Part shown: piece after piece, positions 9,467 to 18,982 of the stretch | How positions within the stretch are numbered: the first letter of the stretch is position 1 | Layout: every line of letters begins with the position of its first letter | Source: Planctomycetota bacterium | GTDB taxonomy: Bacteria > Planctomycetota > Phycisphaerae > Sedimentisphaerales > Anaerobacaceae | Reading direction: 5' to 3' | Length of the DNA stretch: 64,000 bases | Assembly: GCA_025459125.1 (NCBI GenBank) | Contig: JALORE010000001.1 | Span: forward strand, 1 to 64,000 | Program-made: the position numbers and the translations under genes | Notes under the pieces: generated by a model | What the model was told of the DNA's origin: nothing | Seen by the model: the letters and a program-made list of their open reading frames with translations, nothing else | Databases searched by the model: none

Positions 9467-10567
9467 TCACACCACGTACCCGCGAATCACGGCGAACACC
9501 TCCTGTGCCGCACCTGAAAGACGATGGCGCAGCAGCCGGATCTTCTTCGTCGAGCCGTCACCCAGCATAGTGGTCCCGTCTATGGACTTGCTCGTGTCAG
9601 GCAGCGTCTCAAACACGCTCGATCCAGCGATGTAGACCCGTTCCACATATCGCATGGTGCCGTTGTCGTTGAAGATCACGTCAATGCGAGACCCCCTCTC
9701 GGATGGGTCTCCCTCGGCTCCACAGGAGATGTTCTGCAGGTGGAAGATCTTGCCATCTGGAATGGTGTACTCGTCGTAGTCGTCACTGGTGATCGACAGC
9801 GGGTCATCCGAGGCGAGCACCACCTCAGTCGAAGCTCCGGGCGGCTTGGGTGGAGCGGCAGCCACCCTGAGCACTCCGTCCTCTTCGACCAGTAGGAAGT
9901 GAGCGTCGCCCTCGGCGCAGGACCCCATTGCAAGCAACCCGCGGGTGTTCGCCGGAATGCTTGTAGAGTCGGCGCAAGCTAGTTCAACCGCGTTCACTCC
10001 GTCGACCAGCTTGGATGGCCAGGCCGAGGCATTGGCCGCGGCCGTTCCCTGCGCGATTTTTCCCACTTCGTTCGTGCCGGCGGGTAGTGGGTCGGTGATC
10101 TTCTTAACCCCGTCCGTGCTCTTGATCGCGGCCAGCGTGGTTTCACTGGCCCTGGTAGAAAGGGCCACGTCCAGCTGCGCCAGCACCGCAGCCAGCGTGG
10201 TCTGCGTCGCGAAGTCCTTGCCCGCAAGCGTCGCCAGGTTCCCGCCAGACTCAGCCGCACGAGTGGACAGGGCCACGTCCAACTTGGCCAGGATCGCCGC
10301 CAGGGTCGTCTGAGTCGCGGGGTCGCTCGACAGCTTGGCCAGAACCGCGGCCAAAGTCGTCTGGGTAGAGAAGTCCTTTCCCGCCAGAGTGGCGAGGTTC
10401 CCTGACTCCTGAGCCGCCCCAGCCGGTAGCGGCAACGTCGAGGCCGAGACGGGCTGCGTCGTCGCCCCCGTCGGGTCGGTGCGGAACGGCTTGGAGCTGG
10501 TGCCCTTCTCCTCGTACCCGCCTACGCCATCCGAGCCGTAGATGATCGATACCGGCGAGTCGCTCAT
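9467..10567 (-). CDS. Structural protein with helical TQTTLAAILAKLDVALSTRA repeats
   Basis: Repeats LATLAGKDFxTQTTLAAVLAxL near the N-terminus; beta-rich C-terminus. Confidence 0.6.
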   Translation of the reverse strand: MSDSPVSIIYGSDGVGGYEEKGTSSKPFRTDPTGATTQPVSASTLPLPAGAAQESGNLATLAGKDFSTQTTLAAVLAKLSSDPATQTTLAAILAKLDVALSTRAAESGGNLATLAGKDFATQTTLAAVLAQLDVALSTRASETTLAAIKSTDGVKKITDPLPAGTNEVGKIAQGTAAANASAWPSKLVDGVNAVELACADSTSIPANTRGLLAMGSCAEGDAHFLLVEEDGVLRVAAAPPKPPGASTEVVLASDDPLSITSDDYDEYTIPDGKIFHLQNISCGAEGDPSERGSRIDVIFNDNGTMRYVERVYIAGSSVFETLPDTSKSIDGTTMLGDGSTKKIRLLRHRLSGAAQEVFAVIRGYVV

Positions 10568-11133
10568 GACACGGTCCTTGTTCTGCTGGTCTCGAACGCA
10601 CCGCTGTAGGTGATGCTGTCTGTCACGGTCGCGACCAGTGCTCCAGCCACATCGTAGACCTTCCAGACGACCGTAGTCGGAAAGGCTCCAGTCCAGGTGA
10701 TCAACTTCTCGACGATCTTCTTCAGCTTAGAGCTCGACTCCCACCAGACGATGGCGGTGGGAAAGACGGTTCCGGTCACCTCCCGATAGGATCCGCTGTC
10801 GAACCCCTCGGCCGGACCTTCATCGATGAAGTGGATCAGCTGCCGCAGCACCTTGTGCCCATCGGCCGTCAAGCCAGACCCGCCGGTAGCCAGGTCTTGC
10901 AGGGTGTGCGGCCCGGTGGTCTGGTCCTGGAACTTCCAGTCCGACCCGTCCCGCCAGATCAGAACATCCTCGTCAGCCGGCCCGCCGGCTGGTTGCCCGT
11001 AAAGCCCCCGACCAGACAAGGCATCCTCGGTCTCGTCGATGCCGGTGGGGTAGGCGTCTTCCTGCGTGCCACCGTGGGAAGGGTCCTCCCACTTGACAGC
11101 CTGCACGCGGTCGAGGTTGGGGGGTGGCGCCAC
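10564..11133 (-). CDS. Structural hypothetical protein
   Basis: Trimmed to GTG at 11131-11133 (TAGTG overlap); ends in ATGA overlap. Confidence 0.5.
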   Translation of the reverse strand: MAPPPNLDRVQAVKWEDPSHGGTQEDAYPTGIDETEDALSGRGLYGQPAGGPADEDVLIWRDGSDWKFQDQTTGPHTLQDLATGGSGLTADGHKVLRQLIHFIDEGPAEGFDSGSYREVTGTVFPTAIVWWESSSKLKKIVEKLITWTGAFPTTVVWKVYDVAGALVATVTDSITYSGAFETSRTRTVS

Positions 11134-11348
11134 TACGCCTCCAACCGGGCCAGGACGATGGTGGGCTTCCCGTCTACCACCACAGCCTGTGGAACCATGG
11201 CCGCCCACTTAGAAGCCTGGGCGGCCGAGGTGAAGTGCGCAGCCAGGTAAGTGCGCCTGGATTTGCACCGGACTGCACCGGAGACGGCAGCCGACCGGCG
11301 AAGGTCAGCCACCGTCTCCGGTGCCTTGGCTTTGGTCCGGCGGGCCAT
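11133..11348 (-). CDS. Small hypothetical protein
   Basis: 71 aa MARRTKAKAPETVADLRRSAAVSGAV... Confidence 0.45.
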   Translation of the reverse strand: MARRTKAKAPETVADLRRSAAVSGAVRCKSRRTYLAAHFTSAAQASKWAAMVPQAVVVDGKPTIVLARLEA

Positions 11349-11349
11349 G

Positions 11350-11595
11350 CTAGGTCGCCGTGGCCAGCACGATGTGCTTGTCAGACACGGGGATGTCCGT
11401 TCGGTACCCAAGCGCCTCCACGTCATGCTTCCACTGCTGGGCCTGGCCGTGCGTGGTGAAGTGACCCACCACGTACCCGGACCGGTCCTTGGTGCGCGTG
11501 CAGCCGGTCGCCACCTGCGCGCTGCCTCGGACCAAGATGCGGGTAGCCCGGTCAGCGAACCTCTTGGGAGTGATCTTGATGTCAGGCTTTGCCAT
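11350..11595 (-). CDS. Small hypothetical protein related in layout to its neighbour
   Basis: 81 aa; HFTTHGQAQQWKHDVEALG resembles HFTSAAQASKWAAMVPQA in the adjacent ORF. Confidence 0.5.
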   Translation of the reverse strand: MAKPDIKITPKRFADRATRILVRGSAQVATGCTRTKDRSGYVVGHFTTHGQAQQWKHDVEALGYRTDIPVSDKHIVLATAT

Positions 11596-11602
11596 GGCTC
11601 AC

Positions 11603-13342
11603 CTACGCTGCTTTCTTCCCGTAGTCCTTGATGTCGACCATCAGGTCGGTGTCGCCGATGGCGTAGCCGATCAGGATCACGCGCTTGCCTGCCGCCGGCA
11701 GGCCCGTTCCGATGCCACCTCCGTCCTGGAGGTAGTACGGGGTGTTCGCCGTGGCGCTCGACAGAACACCATCGCACCGGCCGCAGGTGACCACTTGCAC
11801 CGCCTGCGGCGCAGCCCCCGAGCCACTGCGGATGATGCCGAGAACCCTGGCCTTGGTGTCGGTCGTGTCGGCCTTGCCGATGGTCTCGTCGCCGTTGGCG
11901 TACACCGGGTCGGCCACGGCCACCGTGTCGGTCGCGGTGGTCAGGGTGTTCTCGACGCGCTTGGCCTCGGCCGTCTCGGCCGCTTGGATCTGGCCAGAGC
12001 CGTTGAAGGTGATGGTCGTGCCGTCGACCTTGACCTGCACGCCATCGCCGTCCACCGCCACGCCCTTGTTCCCGTTCGGCTTGACCTGCAGGTCTCCGGA
12101 CCCGTCGTACTGCAGGCCGGGGTTGCTGGCCGCGATGTCCACACCGAAGCCGCTGGCGCCGACGCTCATGGCCTTGGACGAATCGGCCACGCCAGCCAGC
12201 CCGTTACCGCCGACCGTCAATCCCTTGCTGGCCTCGATCTTGACGGCCAGCTCCTTGGGCGTCCCGGTGGCGAACTGCAAGCCACCCGAGGTCGACAGTT
12301 TCAGCCGCAGGATGCCGGTAGCGAGGTACAGCGCGTAGTCCTCGTCAGCCGTCATCTTGCCCTTGGTCCCACCGCCAGCGGCCGAGGTCGCGTCCGGGAT
12401 CGAGCCGGTGCCGCTGAACTGCTGCCAGACATCGGTGTCGGCGTCCCAGCCCCAGATCTCGTCCTCGCCCAGGAAGTAGTGCAGCTCGCCGTCTACCAGG
12501 GCCGCGGCCTGAGCCCGGTAGCCGAAGCGGCCGGCCGCTGGGTCCGAAGACGGCAGGTCCACCGCGGTGATGCCGGTGTAGTCGTTTGCCACGGTCGGGG
12601 TAGCACCGCTGGCGTACTGCACGACCTTCGAGTTTGTCTGCGTTCCCCACACGCCGTAGATGCGGCTGGCGCTGGCCCCCGAGGCGGTCGTCCGCTCGAC
12701 CACCACGATCACGCCGTCGGCGTTGATGCGGTCCTGATCGGCCGGCTCCCAGAAGAGGTCCCACTGGGTGTTGCCCGTGTCGGCCATGGCGCGCGTCACC
12801 AGGCGCTGCATGGCGGTCACGGCGTCGGACTCGATGGACACATCGGTGTCGGCCGACTCTGCCCCCTGGTTCGCGACGAAGGTGTAGGTCCTGGTGAGTG
12901 TCCCGTTCTTGAAGATCACGGTGTCGGTGGCGACGGGCTGGGCTGCGAAGAACAGCACCTCCGCGGCCTTGATGCCCAGGGAGTCCGACTTCTGGTCGGT
13001 GGTCAGCAGGGCCGCCTTGAACTGGCCGCCGGTGACCACCATGGTGTCGACGTAGCTCTTGCTGGCTGCGTCCCCCGCAGCGCTCGGAGCCCCCAGCCCG
13101 GTGATCTTGTTGTCGCCCATGGTGAGGTTGCCGGTCAGGGCCAGCCCCGCCAGGCTGCCTCCCGACTGTCCATACGCCAGAGCGTCTCCCGAGCCGGTCG
13201 CCGCTCCCATGCCGGTGACCTTGTTGGTCCCCATGGCGATGTTGCCGCCCATGGTGAGTCCACCCAGGGTCATACTGTCGCCGGTGGCCATCTCCTCGCT
13301 GAAACCCTCGGTCCCCATGAACAACGGTTTGCGAGCTGCCAT
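11603..13342 (-). CDS. Tail fibre-like protein
   Basis: 579 aa; N-terminal LTMGGNIAMGTNKVTGMGAATGSGDA...LTGNLTMGDNKITGLGAPSAAGDAASKSYVD is characteristic of phage tail fibres. Confidence 0.7.
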   Translation of the reverse strand: MAARKPLFMGTEGFSEEMATGDSMTLGGLTMGGNIAMGTNKVTGMGAATGSGDALAYGQSGGSLAGLALTGNLTMGDNKITGLGAPSAAGDAASKSYVDTMVVTGGQFKAALLTTDQKSDSLGIKAAEVLFFAAQPVATDTVIFKNGTLTRTYTFVANQGAESADTDVSIESDAVTAMQRLVTRAMADTGNTQWDLFWEPADQDRINADGVIVVVERTTASGASASRIYGVWGTQTNSKVVQYASGATPTVANDYTGITAVDLPSSDPAAGRFGYRAQAAALVDGELHYFLGEDEIWGWDADTDVWQQFSGTGSIPDATSAAGGGTKGKMTADEDYALYLATGILRLKLSTSGGLQFATGTPKELAVKIEASKGLTVGGNGLAGVADSSKAMSVGASGFGVDIAASNPGLQYDGSGDLQVKPNGNKGVAVDGDGVQVKVDGTTITFNGSGQIQAAETAEAKRVENTLTTATDTVAVADPVYANGDETIGKADTTDTKARVLGIIRSGSGAAPQAVQVVTCGRCDGVLSSATANTPYYLQDGGGIGTGLPAAGKRVILIGYAIGDTDLMVDIKDYGKKAA

Positions 13343-13404
13343 TTTCGTGTCCCCTTCCGAAGTCCAGAAAGCCGAGGTGCTACGCCGACACCATGCCGGA
13401 CGAG

Positions 13405-13824
13405 CTACTCGGTCGTTTCCTTGGTGAGATCCCGCAGAATGCCAGTGTCGGGATCGTAGGCCATCTTCGTGGCGTCAAGTCCGTACTTTTGCGCCACCTC
13501 TTGGATCGTGCTCTCCTGCTCCTTCTTCTTCACGCTGAAAGCAGAGATCAGCTGCGCCCGATGGGCGGCACGGGCCTGCATCGCGTCCGCGTGCTCCCTG
13601 GCCAGCTGGTTGGTCTCCAGGTCATGGATGCGAATCGCCTGTGCGAGGTTGGCCAGCTCGGCTTCGACCTTGCCGACGTTCAGCCGCTCCAGCGGCTCCA
13701 TCTTCAGCACCTCGTCGACCGGATAGATGATCGGTACGGGAGCTCGGAAGTGCTCCCGGCACACGTCCATCCCCTCTTGCTGTTGCCGTCGGCAACCCTT
13801 CACGCCGCATCGCTTGCGTTTCAT
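13405..13824 (-). CDS. Hypothetical protein with N-terminal C/H metal-binding motif
   Basis: MKRKRCGVKGCRRQQQEGMDVCREHF...; strong SD box GGAGAGCGGGAAC. Confidence 0.55.
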   Translation of the reverse strand: MKRKRCGVKGCRRQQQEGMDVCREHFRAPVPIIYPVDEVLKMEPLERLNVGKVEAELANLAQAIRIHDLETNQLAREHADAMQARAAHRAQLISAFSVKKKEQESTIQEVAQKYGLDATKMAYDPDTGILRDLTKETTE

Positions 13825-13837
13825 CGTTCCCGCTCTC

Positions 13838-14254
13838 CTATGAAGCCTGCAGAACAACAGGCTGATCAATCCGAAGCAAAAGCGCATCCGTCGCCAATGC
13901 CACACCGGCAGCCTGCAGCCACCTCTTCCCGGACAGTGGCCTCCCGGGTGGAGAATGCGTCAGACGCGCTCCAGATCCAGATCCAAGAAACAGATGATGT
14001 CCCGGAGTCAAACCGGAATAGACAGAGGTAGCCTCACCGTCGAGCAACACCGTCCCGAGGGTGGAAGTCGACTTCTGCAGTATCATGCCCACGGGTCGCC
14101 GGTTCGGGAAGTCTATGTGGCACAGGTCGACCAGATACAACCCCCCGGGGGTCTTGTCCCCGGCGACGTAGACCATGTCGCCGACCAGCGCTCCCGCCGG
14201 GCATTCGACAACCAGAGTGCGACTTCCCCCGGATCGTCGTAGCGTGACCCCCAT
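13838..14254 (-). CDS. Hypothetical (decoration-like, capsid-fiber-like) protein
   Basis: 138 aa; small beta-barrel-like composition. Confidence 0.4.
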   Translation of the reverse strand: MGVTLRRSGGSRTLVVECPAGALVGDMVYVAGDKTPGGLYLVDLCHIDFPNRRPVGMILQKSTSTLGTVLLDGEATSVYSGLTPGHHLFLGSGSGARLTHSPPGRPLSGKRWLQAAGVALATDALLLRIDQPVVLQAS

Positions 14255-14290
14255 GGATACCTCTCGTGTCCATGGCCCAAAGCTGCGTCG

Positions 14291-14590
14291 TTACCCGCGG
14301 CGAATGAAGGCCAGGGCTTCCCATGTTGTCGTGCTCACCGTGGCCTTTACCCAGATGGTCGCCGACTCTGCCGGCCATGGGCCCACGGTGACCCCGTTTC
14401 CAACCGTCCACCCAACTCCCGCGTCGGCGTCCTCTTTCGAGAGTGCCAACAGCAATGGATTCGCACCGGTGTTCTTGAACACCAGCGAATTGCAGGGTCC
14501 GTCTGGGAACTCGAACCTGCTCCAGGCCGTGGCGTCGGCCCCGCCCGCCAGAAACCGCGGGATCCCTCCGCGGATGTACATGGCGCTCAT
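14291..14590 (-). CDS. Hypothetical structural protein
   Basis: 99 aa ORF in the operon. Confidence 0.45.
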   Translation of the reverse strand: MSAMYIRGGIPRFLAGGADATAWSRFEFPDGPCNSLVFKNTGANPLLLALSKEDADAGVGWTVGNGVTVGPWPAESATIWVKATVSTTTWEALAFIRRG

Positions 14591-14593
14591 GGT

Positions 14594-14896
14594 CTACTCC
14601 GTCGCCTGGACACCCTGAACCAGGACGTGAACGATCTCGGCGGCCACCCCGTGGAGCAGATCGAATCCCGCCTCGGTGATGCTGGACTCGTCGACATGGA
14701 CCACCGACGCGGTTTCGCCCCCGACCAAGATGCGGTAGTTGGCATCGGCCATCGGGAGCAGCCCCTGGTCTTTGAAGAGGATCGAATGCGGGGCCGACCC
14801 CGCGAGGGTCACTTTGAAGGACAGGATCTTCTCTCCCGCGACCGTATCGGCGTCGAGCTGCTCGATGTCGCGGTGGGTCACACGTTCTACGCTCAT
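14594..14896 (-). CDS. Hypothetical structural protein
   Basis: 100 aa ORF; ATGA overlap with upstream gene. Confidence 0.45.
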   Translation of the reverse strand: MSVERVTHRDIEQLDADTVAGEKILSFKVTLAGSAPHSILFKDQGLLPMADANYRILVGGETASVVHVDESSITEAGFDLLHGVAAEIVHVLVQGVQATE

Positions 14897-15219
14897 TTCC
14901 GCTTCTCCTCCTCGGCCTCAACGGCCGCGGCGATCTTGTTGGTCGACAACCGACGGTCGAGCTTGATTCCAAGCGTCTCGGCCCGGGCGAGCAGGCGCTC
15001 GCGCTCGACATCCGGCGCAGCCGGAGCGGGGGTGGGGGCGGGAGGCGGCCGAACGGCTTGCTTCACCTGCACCCAACCAGAGCCCTGGAGCATCATCGCC
15101 GCGTGCTCGTCGGACACGTCCACCTGCCCGATCTCGTCGATCACGTAGCGCGCGCCGCCGACCAGAATCAGACCCGGGTCGTTTGCCCCGCGCCGTCGGA
15201 CTCGATGCTGGACTCGCAT
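14893..15219 (-). CDS. Hypothetical protein
   Basis: 108 aa ORF downstream of capsid gene. Confidence 0.45.
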   Translation of the reverse strand: MRVQHRVRRRGANDPGLILVGGARYVIDEIGQVDVSDEHAAMMLQGSGWVQVKQAVRPPPAPTPAPAAPDVERERLLARAETLGIKLDRRLSTNKIAAAVEAEEEKRK

Positions 15220-15238
15220 GCTACCTCCCTTGGCTATC

Positions 15239-15270
15239 GGGGGGCCCGGGCCAACCGCCCAGGCCCCCCC
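15239..15270 (-). terminator. Strong GC hairpin immediately downstream of the major capsid gene (no U-tract)
   Basis: GGGGGGCCtGGGC-GGTTG-GCCCgGGCCCCCC, about 13-bp stem with one mismatch. Confidence 0.4.
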
Positions 15271-15296
15271 ACTAGCCTACGTTCATCCGGTCACGG

Positions 15297-16754
15297 CTAG
15301 ACGCCGTAGAGCCGAGAGTTGTCGAGCCCAGCGCTTCCGCTGGCGCGACCGACGTTCTTGTAGATCACGGCTCGCCCGGGGGCGTAGACCACGGGCGTCC
15401 CGTAGATCAGCTGCATCCACCGGATCGCGGTGGAGATGGTGGCGAGCGGGATCTTCAGGAACGGCGCCAGCTGCTTGAACGAGAAGAACTCCAGGTTCTG
15501 CTGGATCAGGACCGCCTTGGAGGTCCCGGGGAGCTCGGCGTTCCAGTCGGTGAGCACAGTGGTTGCGCCGGAGCGCGCCGTGGTCTTCGCCAGCTTGCAC
15601 GTTGTCGCCAGGCCATCCTTGGTTGAGCGATAGAGCTCGAAGGCCGTGCCGGCGTCACTGCCGTCGGCGACGGTCATGGTCACCTTCTTGCCGCTGCTGA
15701 CAGTGCAGGGACCTGTCATCGCCACCGCGGCCGACCGGCCGTAGCGGTTGATGGCGCAGACCTTGTAGTAGTAGTCGCCGCTGTCGCTGGCGACCCAGTA
15801 CGAGGTCTCGCCCCCGCCAAGCGACACTTCCGTCGGAGCCACGCTCTCGGTCGGGGTGCTCGGGCGCTTGCCCGAGGGGCCCGCGGCGGTCGATGGCGCC
15901 ACCGGGCCAAACTGGATGAAGGTGTCGGGGCTGAACTTGATCGGTCCGAACTGGCTGTAGAAGCCCTGGATGTTCAGACCGACCATCCCGTTCTGCCACC
16001 CAGCGGGATTGAGCGGGATGCGCTCGGCCGGGTAGAAGCCCTTGGCCAGATCGCTGAAGGCGCCATCGGCCAGGTAGAGGTCGGTAGCGCGCCCGTAGTT
16101 GGGCTCGGTCTTGACGATCAGGCACCCGTCGTTGAGCGCATCCTCGGACAGCGGGCGGCCACGCATGTCGATCACGTTCAGGGTGGGATTCGGGGCGCCG
16201 GCGGTGATCTGCTTGACCAGGCCATCCCACTGCTGGGGGATCATCGTGCTGTCACCGAAGAACAGCGCCCGCTCCACCTGGCGCAGCAGCCAGGCGGTGC
16301 CGTTCACGGTCTCCTGCGCGATCACGTTGCCGTGGGCCGGGCGGATCAAGGACATGACGTGCGACACCGACCGCGTCACACCCATGTACTTGACCACGCT
16401 GTACTCACGGCTGTAGGTCGAGTCGTCCGACTCGGGGAGATCCCCCTCGTCGATGAACGCCGCGACCCCCGAGCCGTACTCGCGCAACCTGTTGTGCTCC
16501 TCGACCGTGTTGAACGCCGGCAGCTTGGTCACGCTCTGCCACAGCCGCACGTCATCCATGCGGTAGGTGACGACCTTCAGCGTGTTCTCCAGGGACTCGA
16601 TCCTGAGCGGGAAGCCCTCGCCCGCGGACACGCCCGGGTTGTTGATCGACTGACCAGCGGTGAGCGCCTTGCGCAGATCGGCCAGGTCATCCGGAGACGG
16701 CACCCCGTACCCTTCGACGCCGGCGTAGTCCCGCCACGACACGTTGCCTTGCAT
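15297..16754 (-). CDS. Major capsid protein (HK97-fold candidate) with Ig/FN3-like insertion
   Basis: 485 aa after protease and scaffold-like genes; VTYRMDDVRLWQSVTKLPAFNTVEE..., FFGDSTMIPQQWDGL; inserted SYWVASDSGDYYYKVCAINRYGRS FN3-like segment. Confidence 0.75.
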   Translation of the reverse strand: MQGNVSWRDYAGVEGYGVPSPDDLADLRKALTAGQSINNPGVSAGEGFPLRIESLENTLKVVTYRMDDVRLWQSVTKLPAFNTVEEHNRLREYGSGVAAFIDEGDLPESDDSTYSREYSVVKYMGVTRSVSHVMSLIRPAHGNVIAQETVNGTAWLLRQVERALFFGDSTMIPQQWDGLVKQITAGAPNPTLNVIDMRGRPLSEDALNDGCLIVKTEPNYGRATDLYLADGAFSDLAKGFYPAERIPLNPAGWQNGMVGLNIQGFYSQFGPIKFSPDTFIQFGPVAPSTAAGPSGKRPSTPTESVAPTEVSLGGGETSYWVASDSGDYYYKVCAINRYGRSAAVAMTGPCTVSSGKKVTMTVADGSDAGTAFELYRSTKDGLATTCKLAKTTARSGATTVLTDWNAELPGTSKAVLIQQNLEFFSFKQLAPFLKIPLATISTAIRWMQLIYGTPVVYAPGRAVIYKNVGRASGSAGLDNSRLYGV

Positions 16755-16807
16755 GATGTTCTCCTCTGCTCGTGTGAGTTGACGCCCGAACGTCTCGGGC
16801 GGGTTGT

Positions 16808-17899
16808 CTACTTGCCCAGCTCGGCCTTGATGTCGCCGAGCATGCTCTTGGAGATGTGCCCGGTCGTCTCGTACAGAGCGACCGCGCGCTCAAGCGGCTC
16901 CCCGCAGGGGGCCATGAAGTTGTTGTTGCGGGACTTCTGCATGAGACGCTCCATGCCCTCAAGGATCTGCTCGCGCGAGAGCGCATCCCCCGCCTGGCCG
17001 CCGTCGAAGGACTTGGCGAGCGCCCTGGTGCCACTCACGCTCTTGCGCGGCATGGGCGTCGACTCGACCACCCCCAGGCGCTCGGAGAGCGCGCGGATCT
17101 GGGTCTGCTGGCTCTTGATCAGGTCCGCCTGCTCAAGCACGGTCTGGCCGATGTTGCGGAAGGACTTGGCGAGAGCCGCGTTGAAGCTGCTCTGCCGCTC
17201 GCTCGACTTTTCCATGCTCGTGCGCAGGAAGTCGAGACCCTCGGCAATCAGCTGAGAGTGCCGCTCGATGAAGGGGCTGATCTCGTAGTCCTGCTTGAGC
17301 TGGTCATCGTTCGCGAACAGCTCTTTGAAGGACTTGTCCAGATCCTCGCCCTCGGGCTCGGCCGTCCCGCCAAGCAGCTGCACCAGCTCTTGCTGCTCGG
17401 CCTTCTCGATGGTCCCGTCGGCGAGCTTGGCCGCGAGCTCGGCGCGGCGGTCCACCGGGCCGTCGGCCCCGGCGGCCGTGGCTTCCAGCACGTCCAGGGC
17501 CTTCATGAGGTCGCTCTCGGCGATGTCGGACTTGCAGGCTTTCTTCTTCTTCATGTCCTCGCCATCCTCCTCGCCTTCGGCCTTCTTCGCCCTCTTCTCC
17601 TCCTCCTCCTCCCCCTCTTCCTCCTCCTCCTCGCCCTCTTCCTTCTCGTCCTCTTCCTCGGCCTTGGCGACCGACTTCTGCGTCTTGGCCCAAGGGGGAG
17701 CCGGCTTCTTCTCCTCGTCCTTGTCCTTCTCCTGCTCCTCGGCCTTCTTGGCCTTGCCGACCATCGGTTTGCCGGGAGCCTTGTCCGACAGACCACCATC
17801 GGCGGCCTGCTGAGACTGGGGCATCCCTCCCTCGCTCTTGCCGAACATCCTCTCGGCCGCAGCGGTCGCGGCCTCGTCGGCGGTCATCAGGTGTTGCAT
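16808..17899 (-). CDS. Acidic low-complexity scaffold/core-like protein
   Basis: 363 aa with long KE/E runs, located between prohead protease and capsid. Confidence 0.6.
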   Translation of the reverse strand: MQHLMTADEAATAAAERMFGKSEGGMPQSQQAADGGLSDKAPGKPMVGKAKKAEEQEKDKDEEKKPAPPWAKTQKSVAKAEEEDEKEEGEEEEEEGEEEEEKRAKKAEGEEDGEDMKKKKACKSDIAESDLMKALDVLEATAAGADGPVDRRAELAAKLADGTIEKAEQQELVQLLGGTAEPEGEDLDKSFKELFANDDQLKQDYEISPFIERHSQLIAEGLDFLRTSMEKSSERQSSFNAALAKSFRNIGQTVLEQADLIKSQQTQIRALSERLGVVESTPMPRKSVSGTRALAKSFDGGQAGDALSREQILEGMERLMQKSRNNNFMAPCGEPLERAVALYETTGHISKSMLGDIKAELGK

Positions 17900-17901
17900 T
17901 C

Positions 17902-18678
17902 TCAGGCTCCTTTCCTGGTCATCCTGGCCGCGAATCGCCAGATTCGTTCGGCGGCCCGCCCGGTGATGTGCGGGTGCCGTTCATGGATCACGCGCATGGC
18001 CTCGGCCTTGGTCAGCCGTCGCTTGCGCTTCTTTTTCTGCGGACGAGACGGGCTACTGACGCCCTCCAGTGATTCGGTGCGCAGAGCAAACCCATCGCCA
18101 GGGGTCGGAGTCGCTGGAGGGGATATGGCGGCTCCGGCGGTGAGCATCTTCTCGACCGCCAGCATGCTCTTGGCAAGGACATCCAGTCCGGTTTTGGTGT
18201 TAACGGGGCAGTTAGTTACAGCTACATTGGTGACGCGAGCCGAAGCGATTGTCCTGCCGTCATCACCGGAGCGCCTGAGAACCTTGCCCTCGATGGAGAA
18301 CCCCAGACGCCGGTCCGTCTGCTGGAGCGCCTGGGCCAATTCCCAGAGCTTGTCCGCCTGGGTGGTGCCTGCGAGGAGATAGCCCTCCATCCGCGTCGCG
18401 GGCTTGCCGTCTACGACCGTGCGCTCGACCTTGAGCGGATAGCCAACGACCCCGGCGGTGTCCCGGCTGTGGTTGTCGTTGAGCCAGCCGTTCCGGATGA
18501 AGTCCGAGAACTCCAGGCCGCGCTGGAGTACCACCTCGCCCTGCTTGTCCTCGTGCTCGGTGCTGATTACCCCGCCGATCCGGCGTTCTTTGCCAGGCTC
18601 GCCGGCCTTGTGCCACACCTCGATGGGAATGTCGATCCGGAACGGGATTTCGGGACTGACAGGATACTCAGGGGCCAT
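17902..18678 (-). CDS. HK97-type prohead protease
   Basis: 258 aa; GGVISTEHEDKQGEVV...NGWLNDNHSR...LGFSIEGKVLRR...VTNVAVTNCPVN is typical of phage prohead (S78-like) proteases. Confidence 0.8.
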   Translation of the reverse strand: MAPEYPVSPEIPFRIDIPIEVWHKAGEPGKERRIGGVISTEHEDKQGEVVLQRGLEFSDFIRNGWLNDNHSRDTAGVVGYPLKVERTVVDGKPATRMEGYLLAGTTQADKLWELAQALQQTDRRLGFSIEGKVLRRSGDDGRTIASARVTNVAVTNCPVNTKTGLDVLAKSMLAVEKMLTAGAAISPPATPTPGDGFALRTESLEGVSSPSRPQKKKRKRRLTKAEAMRVIHERHPHITGRAAERIWRFAARMTRKGA

Positions 18679-18760
18679 ACGCGCCTCATCGGCACCCCGC
18701 CTCTTTGTCAGGCCCCTGGGGTTGGATCGGATGTGTCTCTAACGCTACGGGCGACCGAGA

Positions 18761-18982
18761 TTAGCTGTCAACCTTTTTCGCAATGACCAGCCGACGGGCA
18801 TCGTCGGCGAGCGCCTTTGATAGCTCTGACCCTACCTGCAAGTCGATGGGCACGGGCTCGCCGCATTGGCGACAGATCACCTGTACCGCGCCCTTGTCGA
18901 TCAGCAGCATGGACGTGCGAATCTTAAGCTTTTCTCCCGCGTGGTAGACCACCATGTGCGAGCAGGATGGGCACCTGGTCAT
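18761..18982 (-). CDS. Small zinc-ribbon (Com-like) protein
   Basis: CPSC...CRQC pair in 73 aa; ATGA overlap. Confidence 0.55.
   Translation of the reverse strand: MTRCPSCSHMVVYHAGEKLKIRTSMLLIDKGAVQVICRQCGEPVPIDLQVGSELSKALADDARRLVIAKKVDS

Noticed and set aside
18690-18775. TTGACA-based promoter upstream of the prohead protease
   Set aside because: The -35 is good but no convincing -10 at the right spacing; kept only as a possibility.
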